Assembly (NCBI GenBank): GCA_025355645.1
Contig: JANXZG010000098.1
Coordinates: forward strand, 1 to 64,000
DNA: 64,000 bases
Direction of reading: 5' to 3'
DNA from: Gammaproteobacteria bacterium
GTDB lineage: Bacteria; Pseudomonadota; Gammaproteobacteria; Steroidobacterales; Steroidobacteraceae
The stretch's first letter is position 1; each line of letters starts with the position of its first letter. Of this stretch, positions 55,489-64,000 are shown one piece after another. Position numbers and translations under genes: made by a program. Below the pieces are notes generated by a model. That model had not been told where the DNA came from, did no database searches, and was given only the letters and a program-made list of their open reading frames with translations.

Positions 55489-55522
55489 TAAAATCAATAA
55501 TATACGACTCTTTTCTTTAGTA

Positions 55523-55575
55523 TTACATTAGCAGGTGACATCCGTTTATTCTACACCTGCCGCGGCCGCGGCAGG
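55523..55575 (+). promoter_or_regulatory. Promoter and 20-bp palindromic operator for the MFS carrier
   Basis: TTACAT (55523-55528), an 18-nt spacer and TATTCT (55547-55552) predict a start near 55559. A perfect palindrome, CCTGCCGCGGCCGCGGCAGG (55556-55575), covers it. A second inverted repeat, GCAGGTG (55531-55537) and CACCTGC (55554-55560), spans the -10. There is no T tract after the palindrome, so it is more like a repressor site than a terminator. Confidence 0.5.
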
Positions 55576-55625
55576 CACGCCCGTCACACCAATGCGCTAA
55601 GGTGGACAGGAAAAGGGGGTCCGCG

Positions 55626-57317
55626 ATGGCCTTACGCAGGTCTTCGATTTGGTCCAAGGAACTCACCATTGCCGGCCCGGGATTTAACCGCTGGTTGGTG
55701 CCACCCGCTGCCCTCTCAATCCATTTATGCATCGGCATGGCCTATGGGTTTTCTGTGTTCTGGAAGCCTCTTCAGGGCATGCTCGTCGGCACGGACGGTA
55801 AGCCGCTCGCCGGTTGCGCGGCGGGGGCCGCGAGCTTCAGTGACAAGATGGCTGGCACGCTCGGCACGCTGGCATCCACTGACTGCAACTGGACCCAATT
55901 TGGCCTTGGCTGGATGTTCACGCTTTTCTTTGTGGTGCTCGGCTGCGCCGCGGCGGTCTGGGGCGGCTGGCTTGAGCGCTCGGGTCCCCGCAAGGCGGGG
56001 TTTGTGGCAGCCTTGTGCTGGTGCGGCGGCTTGCTGATATCTGCCGCGGGCGTTCACGCCCACCAGCTGTGGGTGTTGTGGGTCGGTTCCGGTGTCATTG
56101 GCGGCATAGGCCTGGGATTGGGCTACATCTCCCCGGTCTCGACGCTGATCAAGTGGTTTCCGGACCGGCGCGGCATGGCAACCGGCATGGCGATTGCAGG
56201 TTTTGGCGGCGGCGCGATGATCGGCTCGCCGCTGGCGACTACGCTGATGGCCAGGTTCGCCTCGCCCGCAAATCCCGGCGTGTGGCAGACTTTCGTAGCG
56301 CTCGCCGCGATCTATTTTGTATTCATGTTGCTCGGTTCCTTCGCCTACCGAGTTCCGGCATCCGGCTGGAAGCCTGCCGCGTGGTCGGCTCCCAAGGCAG
56401 CCGCGCGCAGCGCGATGATTAGCAGCCGCCACGTTCACCTGAATCAGGCGCACAAGACCCCGCAGTTTTGGCTGTTATGGCTCGTGCTGACCATGAACGT
56501 GTCGGCCGGCATTGGCATCATAGGCGCGGCCTCGCCAATGTTGCAGGAGACGTTCGGCGGCGCACTACTCGGCCAGACAGGCATCAGCTACGCCGCGGTC
56601 AAGGCGAACCCTGCGCTGCTTGCGAGGATCGTTGCGATCGCCGCGGGCTTCGTCGGCATGCTGTCTCTCTTTAACATCGCGGGTCGCTTCTGCTGGGCGT
56701 CGCTGTCTGACACACTCGGGCGGCAGCGCACCTATACGGTATTCTTCGTGCTGGGCATCGCTATGTACATGACGGCAACCTATGCCGCGGGTACGAAGTC
56801 ACAGGCGATTTTCGTCGCGGCGTTCTGCATTATCGCCTCGATGTATGGCGGCGGTTTTGCCGCGATCCCGGCCTACCTTGCCGACCTGTTCGGCACGCAA
56901 TTCGTCGGCGCCATTCACGGGCGCCTGCTGACCGCATGGTCCACGGCCGGCATCCTGGGTCCAGTGGTCGTGAACTATCTGCATGACACGCGCCAGGAAG
57001 CGAGCGTCCCGCCGGATCAGATCTATGGCTCGATCTTCTACGTGCTCGCGGGCATGCTTGTGATCGGGCTGGTGGCAAACTTGCTGGTGCGGCCGGTTGC
57101 CGCGAAGTACTTCATGAGCGATGAAGAACTTGCGAGGCAACGGCAGCTCGCGCATGAAAAATCGCTCGCAGATGATGCCGCCGCCGTGGGTCCGCCGCAC
57201 ACCGGTACAGGTCCCAGCAGCGCGTTCGCGGTCGCCATAGCGTGGTTGATCGTCGGTGTACCGCTCGCCTATGGCATCTGGATGACGCTGCAAAAAGCCG
57301 CCACGCTATTCAGGTGA
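55626..57317 (+). CDS. MFS transporter of the oxalate/formate antiporter (OFA) type
   Basis: 563 residues from ATG 55626, chosen over GTG 55602 because AGGGGG lies 6-7 nt upstream. Twelve or so membrane helices with OFA features: PAALSIHLCIGMAYGFSVFW at the N-terminus, IGGIGLGLGYISPVSTLIKWFPDRRGMATGMAIAGFGGGAMI, and SDTLGRQRTYTVFF after helix 8. A Cys-containing loop insert follows helix 1 (about residues 53-90). The substrate is not decided by sequence; OFA members carry oxalate, formate or other monocarboxylates. It converges on the NCS1 permease with an 8-nt overlap. Confidence 0.88.
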   Translation: MALRRSSIWSKELTIAGPGFNRWLVPPAALSIHLCIGMAYGFSVFWKPLQGMLVGTDGKPLAGCAAGAASFSDKMAGTLGTLASTDCNWTQFGLGWMFTLFFVVLGCAAAVWGGWLERSGPRKAGFVAALCWCGGLLISAAGVHAHQLWVLWVGSGVIGGIGLGLGYISPVSTLIKWFPDRRGMATGMAIAGFGGGAMIGSPLATTLMARFASPANPGVWQTFVALAAIYFVFMLLGSFAYRVPASGWKPAAWSAPKAAARSAMISSRHVHLNQAHKTPQFWLLWLVLTMNVSAGIGIIGAASPMLQETFGGALLGQTGISYAAVKANPALLARIVAIAAGFVGMLSLFNIAGRFCWASLSDTLGRQRTYTVFFVLGIAMYMTATYAAGTKSQAIFVAAFCIIASMYGGGFAAIPAYLADLFGTQFVGAIHGRLLTAWSTAGILGPVVVNYLHDTRQEASVPPDQIYGSIFYVLAGMLVIGLVANLLVRPVAAKYFMSDEELARQRQLAHEKSLADDAAAVGPPHTGTGPSSAFAVAIAWLIVGVPLAYGIWMTLQKAATLFR

Positions 57318-58683
57318 TGAAGCGACGCCGGCGCGCCAGAAAGTAATAGGCGGGCGCGGTCAGGCTGAGTCCGACCACCCACGAGAGGTCGATGCCGCCC
57401 ATCGCGCGCGCCGCGGGTCCGGTGTAAAACGCAGTCGCGACAAATGGCAGCTGCACGGCGATCCCCAGTAGATAGCACGTCACAGCAGCCCAGTTGACCC
57501 AACCGTAGATGCCGCCGTCGCGGCGAAAAAACGACTCAACATCGTAGACGCCATGGCGCAGCAGGTAGTAGTCGACCAGGTTAATCGCGGTCCACGGCAC
57601 GAGCACGTACAGCAAAAATAAGATGAAGTGCTCGTAGTTCGTCATGAACTGCGCCCTGCCAAGGATCGCTGCCCCCGTCGAGAACGCCGCAAGCGCCAGC
57701 ACGATCAGCGTACGTGCGCCCGGGCCCGGCGACCAGCGCGGCAGCAGCGTCTGGCCGAACGTCAGGGATGACAAAGCGCCGCAGTACAGGTTCATTGCCG
57801 TGGCAGAAGCGATGCCGACCGAGAAGACCAGCAGTGCGACGGGCGCGAATGCTCCAAGCAGCTGCGTCAAGCGCTGCACGAGCCCGCCGCCGCTCGCACT
57901 AAGTCCCACGACTGCGCCCAGGATCATCGGCAACAAGGAACCCAGCACGCAGCCCCAATAGCTCGCCCAGAACGCGTGCTTCACGCCGGTGTCTGCTGGC
58001 ATGTACCGGGTGTAGTCAGAGACATACGGGGCGTAGGCGATCTGCCATAGCGCGGCCACTGAGATCGCATCCAGGAATCCGCTCCAGCTAAATGTGTTTT
58101 TCCCCAGGAAATCCGCTGGCAGGCCATGAACCCCAATGATCCATACAAAAGCGAGCGCCAGAACCAATCCCGATATAACGCTCATCCAGCGCGTGTAGGC
58201 ATGTATCAGCGCGTACCCATAGATCGCCGCGATCGCACCAAGCACGCTGACAATGATGATGCCGGGCGTGTCCGACAGTCCCGGCACAAGCCCCGCCAGC
58301 GCCTCGCCCGTCAGCACGAGGTTCGATGCGACAAAGCCCACGTACATCACGATGACGATGCCGACGACCAGCAGGGAGCCCAAGGATCCAAACTGGCCCC
58401 GGGTCTGCACCATCTGCGGCACACCGAGCGTCGGCCCCTGTGCTGCATGCAGCGCCATGAAGATGCCGCCGAGCAGGTTGCCGAGCGTGAGGCCGGCCAC
58501 CGCCCATGCAAAGGACAAGCCGAAGACCGTCACGGCGAGCCCTCCGGTGACGATCGTCAGTAGCATAATGTTCGAGCCGAACCAGATCGTGAAAAGGTCC
58601 CTTGGGGTTCCATGCCGGCCGTCGCGCGGGATCGGCTGGATCGTTGGAATCTCGAGGCGTCCTGCCTGCCCGCCGGCGCTCAT
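57310..58683 (-). CDS. NCS1-family permease (cytosine/purine/allantoin type)
   Basis: 457 residues, about 12 membrane helices. NCS1 features: DLFTIWFGSNIMLLTIVTGG at helix 1, GVPQMVQTRGQFGSLGSLLVVG, APYVSDYTRYMPADTGVKHAFWASYWG and NLVDYYLLRHGVYDVESFF. This matches the cytosine/purine permease branch, which couples uptake to H+ or Na+; the exact nucleobase cannot be assigned. The ATG overlaps the stop of the sulfotransferase remnant upstream (ATGA). Confidence 0.9.
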   Translation of the reverse strand: MSAGGQAGRLEIPTIQPIPRDGRHGTPRDLFTIWFGSNIMLLTIVTGGLAVTVFGLSFAWAVAGLTLGNLLGGIFMALHAAQGPTLGVPQMVQTRGQFGSLGSLLVVGIVIVMYVGFVASNLVLTGEALAGLVPGLSDTPGIIIVSVLGAIAAIYGYALIHAYTRWMSVISGLVLALAFVWIIGVHGLPADFLGKNTFSWSGFLDAISVAALWQIAYAPYVSDYTRYMPADTGVKHAFWASYWGCVLGSLLPMILGAVVGLSASGGGLVQRLTQLLGAFAPVALLVFSVGIASATAMNLYCGALSSLTFGQTLLPRWSPGPGARTLIVLALAAFSTGAAILGRAQFMTNYEHFILFLLYVLVPWTAINLVDYYLLRHGVYDVESFFRRDGGIYGWVNWAAVTCYLLGIAVQLPFVATAFYTGPAARAMGGIDLSWVVGLSLTAPAYYFLARRRRFIT

Positions 58684-59190
58684 GGGCTCCTCTCCACGCT
58701 GGCCGACTCAAGTTCGCGCCTTAGCCGGTCCAGCTCAGCCTCGTAGTGGCGCCACTGTGCTACGGAAGAACTATAGATGCGCTGGCGCACCTGTGCCGCG
58801 CTCGTCGAAACCATCGCGGCCGGGTTTTGCTCGAAATCCACGCAGGCCCCCTCCCATGTCAATCCGCAGCACTCGAACAGCCGGCGTGTCCCGCCAAGTT
58901 GATCGAACACCAGGTGCCCGCTCCTAGTCGCCGGCGCGCCTGAATACGTTGCCGACTGTATCGAGCAACGCGGGATCCGCCATGCCGTGACGCTGCGCCT
59001 CGGTCGCGGCGGCAAGGGCATTTGTCGCCCTACCCAGAGCGAGCCCGACCCGGGCCGCCTCGCACCAGCCGGCGGCGTAGCCCGGGTGCTCATCGTGCAT
59101 TCTGCGCACCACAAGGTCGACTGAATGCCACTGCTGCGCCTGCATCCGGCGCAGCACCGCCTGCTGACGAATAGTCAATTGCGGGTGCAC
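58680..59190 (-). pseudogene. Collapsed TPR-sulfotransferase, internal deletion
   Basis: Two pieces of one gene in different frames. The 5' piece (GTG 59190 to the TAG at 58926-58924, 88 residues) is TPR-like (ALGRATNALAAATEAQRHGMADPALLDTVGNVFRRAGD). The 3' piece, from about 58915 to 58680 in the next frame, is the C-terminus of a TPR-linked sulfotransferase (LVFDQLGGTRRLFECCGLTWEGACVDFE; SAAQVRQRIYSSSVAQWRHYEAEL). The PAPS-binding core expected between them is missing, so a deletion with frame change joins them near 58905-58930. It lies between purA and the NCS1 gene. Confidence 0.75.
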
Positions 59191-59192
59191 GC

Positions 59193-60690
<1,498 letters not shown>

Positions 60691-60707
60691 GATCGGCGTC
60701 AGTACCG

Positions 60708-61580
60708 CTATTTCTGCTGTTGCGACTTGTTGAAGTACTTGAAATACGCGCTGTCCGGCGCGATCACCAGCAAGTCGCCCTGCGTGCCGATGGCGTCCCG
60801 GTAGGATTGCATGCTGCGGTAGAAACTGTAGAACTCCGCATTCTTCGAATAGGAACGCGCGTAGATCTCGCTTGCCGCGGCATCACCCTCGCCGCGAATC
60901 TGGCCGGCCTGGCGGGCCGCATCGGCAAGGATCTCCGTCTGCTGCTTGTTGGCTTCAGCCCGCGTGCGCTCGGAGGTTTCGACGCCCTCGGCGCGCAGCT
61001 TCGCAGCCTGCGCCTTGAAGGTCGCCCGCATCCGATCGAACACCGAATCCCGGACCTGCTGCGGCAGGTCGATCTTGGTGATGCGCACGTCGACGAGCTG
61101 CACGCCCAGTTGCGCGGCAGCCGGACGTGCATTCTTCATCATGGCATCCGTGAACTCCGCCCGGTCCGCCGTGATGACCTGCTGCAGCGTGCGCTGCGTG
61201 ACCACGCTCTTGATGCTGTCCTTGATGACCTCGCCCAGCCGCGCGTTCGCTACATCCTCGGTGCCACCGGTTGATTCATAGAACCTACGCAGGTTCTCGA
61301 TGCGCCACTTGACGTAGAAATCGACATTCAGCTGCTCCTGCTCGAGCGTCAGGAAACGCTCGGACGGATACAGCTGCGTGATGATGCGCCGGTCGAACTG
61401 CTGCACATCGTTGACCAGTGGAATGCGGAAATGCAGTCCCGGGGAATAATCGGATTCGACGATCTCGCCGCCGGTCGACTTGATGGCCAGATGTCCCTCG
61501 CCCACGCTGAAAACACTGGCACGGCCAATCAGCACCAGCGCCACCGCCGCGATCAACAGGTACAAGATGCGGCTATGCAT
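60708..61580 (-). CDS. hflC: FtsH modulator HflC
   Basis: 290 residues: an N-terminal signal-anchor helix (ILYLLIAAVALVLIGRASVFSV), an SPFH/band 7 domain (LHFRIPLVNDVQQFDRRIITQ; VDVRITKIDLPQQVRDSVFDRM) and a coiled coil (EGVETSERTRAEANKQQTEIL). HflKC forms a large periplasmic cage around FtsH. The ATG overlaps the hflK stop. Confidence 0.97.
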   Translation of the reverse strand: MHSRILYLLIAAVALVLIGRASVFSVGEGHLAIKSTGGEIVESDYSPGLHFRIPLVNDVQQFDRRIITQLYPSERFLTLEQEQLNVDFYVKWRIENLRRFYESTGGTEDVANARLGEVIKDSIKSVVTQRTLQQVITADRAEFTDAMMKNARPAAAQLGVQLVDVRITKIDLPQQVRDSVFDRMRATFKAQAAKLRAEGVETSERTRAEANKQQTEILADAARQAGQIRGEGDAAASEIYARSYSKNAEFYSFYRSMQSYRDAIGTQGDLLVIAPDSAYFKYFNKSQQQK

Positions 61581-62713
61581 CAGCGCGCTCCCCGCGCCCG
61601 CGCAGGATCCTCAGCGGGCGCCGCCGCACTCTCCGGTATCCGTGCCGGTGCGACGGTCATGGTGTCATTGGGCATGGTGACCGACTGGGGCGCTAGGGAG
61701 ATCAGCTTGTCGAGCGGCAGATACATCATGTTGTTGCCACCCTTCGCGTCCATCAGCACCTTGCGCGAATTTTTATAGACATTTTCCATGGTCTCTATAT
61801 ACATGCGCTCGCGCGTCACGGCCGGCGCGCGTTCGTATTGCTCGAGCACCTGGTTGAAGCGCGCCGTGTCGCCCTGCGCCAGCGCGATGACCTGCAGTTT
61901 GTAGGCCGCCGCATCCTGCAGCTCCTTCGCCGCGGCGCCGCGCGCTCGTGGCAGCACGTCATTGCGATACAGCTCAGCTTCCTGCTGGTAACGCTGCCGG
62001 TCCTTGCCCGCCTTGATCGCATCGCGCTGCGCGTCCTGAACCTCTTGCGGCACGTTCACGTCCGTCAGGTTCACGCTGAGAATGCGCACCCCGACATCCA
62101 GATTATCTAGCGTCCTTTGGAGTAGGATCCGCGCGCGATCCGTTATCGAGGGATCGAAGGCAAGCGCTTTGTCGAGGGAGGCCTGCCCGACCGCCTCGCG
62201 CATCGCGCTTTCGCTGACCTGGGTCAGCGTCTCGGGTACATCGCGCACCTTGAACAGGAATTTCAGCGGATCGGGTTGCGTGTACTGCACCGCGGACTTA
62301 ACTTCGACGAGGTTGGTGTCGGACGTCAGCATGCTGGCATCGTCCGTCACGCTGTACTGGCGCGAGACATTGACGATGAACCGTCGCTCGATCGGCCAGG
62401 GCAGGTGCCAGTTATAACCCGGCCCCGTTGTCTGCACGTAGCGCCCGAAGCGCAGGATCACGGCGCGCTCCTGCGCATCGACCCGGTATACGCCGCTGCC
62501 GATCCACGCGGCAGCCAGCAACGCCAGCACGGTGCTCACGCCCATGCCAAACCCGGTCGGACTTGCGCCATTCGGGCCCGAACCGCCGCCGCGGCCGAAC
62601 AATGCCGCCAGGCGCTTCTGCAAATTGCGCAGCACGTCATCCAGGTCGTTCTGGGGCTGTTGCGGGCGGTTCCACGGGTTTCGCTTTTCGCCGCCAGATT
62701 CGTTCCAAGCCAT
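61580..62713 (-). CDS. hflK: FtsH modulator HflK
   Basis: 377 residues. A Gly/Pro-rich cytoplasmic start (WNESGGEKRNPWNRPQQPQNDLDDVLRNLQKRL), a membrane helix (about 55-75), an SPFH domain (ERAVILRFGRYVQTTGPGYNWHLPWPIERR), then a coiled coil and a C-terminal Pro/Ala tail. Partner of HflC in the FtsH-HflKC complex. Confidence 0.97.
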   Translation of the reverse strand: MAWNESGGEKRNPWNRPQQPQNDLDDVLRNLQKRLAALFGRGGGSGPNGASPTGFGMGVSTVLALLAAAWIGSGVYRVDAQERAVILRFGRYVQTTGPGYNWHLPWPIERRFIVNVSRQYSVTDDASMLTSDTNLVEVKSAVQYTQPDPLKFLFKVRDVPETLTQVSESAMREAVGQASLDKALAFDPSITDRARILLQRTLDNLDVGVRILSVNLTDVNVPQEVQDAQRDAIKAGKDRQRYQQEAELYRNDVLPRARGAAAKELQDAAAYKLQVIALAQGDTARFNQVLEQYERAPAVTRERMYIETMENVYKNSRKVLMDAKGGNNMMYLPLDKLISLAPQSVTMPNDTMTVAPARIPESAAAPAEDPARARGAR

Positions 62714-62748
62714 GCAATACGCCCTAAAGTGGATTTCGGTCGGGCATT

Positions 62749-64000
62749 CTAGGCAGCCACGCCGCGCCGGACAAGTTGTGGAGCAATGTCTTTCAACTTT
62801 ACACCGGGATGGCCCGCAAGCTTGTCGATTTCCGATGCCGCGAGCTCAACGTCCAACTCCCAGCTGCCATCGTCCTGTTGACGCTCCGCGCGCACGGCAT
62901 TGCGCTGATACAGCAGCGAGCGGACAGCGCCGGCGCTCAGCTGCACGTGCAGCGTGCGCCGTTGCTGGGAGGGGCGCACGGCGCGTGCTATCGCGGCGCG
63001 AAGTTCATTGAGGCCGGAGTTGCGCGCTGCCGATATCCAGGCCTGCGCTGGCACGCCGCTGGCATCCTCGAGGACTCGCGGGGCTTCGTCCAGCAGATCG
63101 ATCTTGTTAAATACCAGCAGCTCTGGCGACTCGCCGGCACCGATGCCGCGCAGCACGCCCCGCACCTGTTCGACGCGCTCCTGGCGCAGCGGATCGCTCG
63201 CGTCAACGACGTGCAGAAGAAGGTCCGCTTCACGCGCCTCGAGCAGTGTCGAACGAAAGGCCGCCACGAGCTCATGCGGCAGTTCGCGCACAAACCCGAC
63301 GGTATCAGCCAGCACCACCGCGCCGACCCCCGCCAGCTTCAGTTGCCGCACCGTCGGGTCGAGGGTTGCGAACAGCTTGTCAGCGACATAGGTGTCCGCT
63401 CCGGTCAGCGCATTGAACAGCGTGGACTTACCAGCATTCGTATAACCGACCAAAGCTACGGTAGGCACCGGAACCTCGCGGCGCACGTGGCGCCCGGTGT
63501 CGCGCTGGCGTCCGAGTTTCTCGAGCCGCAGGCGCAGCGTCTTGATCCGCTTGCCGATCAGCCGACGGTCCGTTTCGAGCTGGGTCTCGCCCGGACCGCG
63601 CAGACCAATGCCGCCCTTCTGGCGTTCCAGATGGGTCCAGCCCCGCACCAGGCGGGTGGATAAATGGGACAGCTGCGCAAGCTCAACCTGCAGCTTGCCT
63701 TCAAAGCTGCGGGCACGTTGTGAAAAAATGTCTAATATCAATCCATTGCGATCTAAAACTCGACGACTAGTTAATTTCTCGAGGTTGCGTTCCTGGCTCG
63801 GACTGAGTGACTGGTCGACCAAGATGACGGCAGCGTCATTAGCTTCCGCGATCTGGCGGATCTCCTCAGCCTTGCCCGAGCCGACAAAGTACTTGGGGTC
63901 GGGCCGGGGGCGATGCGCCAGCACGGTGGCGACCCCATAAATCCCGGCAGAGGCCGCGAGGGCCTGGAATTCGGAAGTATCGGCCGGATCAACCGGGTGG
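62749..64000 (-). CDS. hflX: GTPase HflX, N-terminus outside window
   Basis: About 417 residues are visible; the frame stays open to the window edge (HPVDPADTSEFQALAASAGIYGVATVLAHRPRPDPKYFVGSGK), so the start lies beyond it. The N-terminal HflX domain includes SPSQERNLEKL and RLVRGWTHLERQKGGIGLRGPGETQLE, followed by the G domain: GYTNAGKSTLFNALTGAD (G1), DTVGFVRELPHELV (G3) and NKIDLL (G4). HflX splits stalled ribosomes, notably after heat shock. It leads hflX-hflK-hflC-yjeT-purA, probably after hfq. Confidence 0.97.
   Translation of the reverse strand, partial: HPVDPADTSEFQALAASAGIYGVATVLAHRPRPDPKYFVGSGKAEEIRQIAEANDAAVILVDQSLSPSQERNLEKLTSRRVLDRNGLILDIFSQRARSFEGKLQVELAQLSHLSTRLVRGWTHLERQKGGIGLRGPGETQLETDRRLIGKRIKTLRLRLEKLGRQRDTGRHVRREVPVPTVALVGYTNAGKSTLFNALTGADTYVADKLFATLDPTVRQLKLAGVGAVVLADTVGFVRELPHELVAAFRSTLLEAREADLLLHVVDASDPLRQERVEQVRGVLRGIGAGESPELLVFNKIDLLDEAPRVLEDASGVPAQAWISAARNSGLNELRAAIARAVRPSQQRRTLHVQLSAGAVRSLLYQRNAVRAERQQDDGSWELDVELAASEIDKLAGHPGVKLKDIAPQLVRRGVAA

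Noticed and set aside
55556..55575. Palindrome as an intrinsic terminator of tRNA-Leu
   Set aside because: Strong stem but no T run after it on either strand; its place at the predicted start point of the next gene fits an operator better.

Overview
The window is 64 kb of a GC-rich (by eye, not computed) gammaproteobacterial chromosome. Several blocks follow the gene order known from E. coli: orn/rsgA, tRNA-Ser-ffs-dnaX-ybaB-recR, dapA/gcvR-bcp, rpsP-rimM-trmD-rplS beside ffh-ypjD-yfjD, alr-dnaB, and hflX-hflK-hflC-yjeT-purA with rnr-rlmB-rpsF-rpsR-rplI. The GC content, the SufU-type suf operon and the mla arrangement suggest a lineage near Xanthomonadales, Nevskiales or Steroidobacterales; that placement is inference. 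No phage, insertion sequence or CRISPR array was seen.

Layout. 1-7 kb: a partial Gfo/Idh/MocA oxidoreductase, small membrane proteins, an M28 peptidase-like lipoprotein, the periplasmic protease Prc, a coiled-coil protein and a YqiB homologue. 7-12 kb: divergent ppsR/ppsA and orn/rsgA. 11.6-15.7 kb: recR, ybaB, dnaX, SRP RNA, tRNA-Ser(GGA), a small lipoprotein and dapA. 16-20 kb: gcvR, bcp, a PIN-PhoH protein and bepA. 20-23.8 kb: mlaA facing mlaFEDCB (outer-membrane lipid asymmetry). 23.9-32 kb: a suf iron-sulfur operon (Rrf2 regulator, sufB, sufC, sufD, sufS, sufU, sufT, Rieske ferredoxin, sixA). 32.5-36.4 kb: threonine breakdown (kbl, tdh) with a cytochrome c/beta-propeller gene between them. 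36.3-45 kb: sppA, the L19-TrmD-RimM-S16 operon, ffh, ypjD, a CorC-like protein and radA. 45-48 kb: a Ser/Thr kinase, PP2C phosphatase and FHA protein set. 48-55.5 kb: alr, a GFA protein, dnaB, L9, S18, S6, rlmB, rnr and tRNA-Leu(CAG). 55.6-64 kb: an OFA-type MFS carrier, an NCS1 permease, a sulfotransferase remnant, purA, yjeT, hflC, hflK and a partial hflX.

Most notable: SufB carries a 357-residue intein with all splicing residues present. It sits directly before the SufB cysteine that takes up sulfur, so the scaffold cannot be loaded until splicing occurs. The first LAGLIDADG-type motif of its endonuclease has Lys where Asp or Glu is expected, so the homing activity may be dead. Upstream, a 19-bp inverted repeat lies on the -10 box of the Rrf2 regulator promoter and resembles an IscR type 1 site.

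Other observations: a kbl-propeller-tdh cluster that looks translationally coupled; an M28 protein lacking its catalytic Glu; at least five genes with -10-like boxes 6-10 nt before the ATG and no Shine-Dalgarno (possible leaderless transcripts); a 20-bp perfect palindrome at the predicted transcription start of the OFA carrier; a candidate S6:S18 leader hairpin; and a TPR-sulfotransferase collapsed by an internal deletion.
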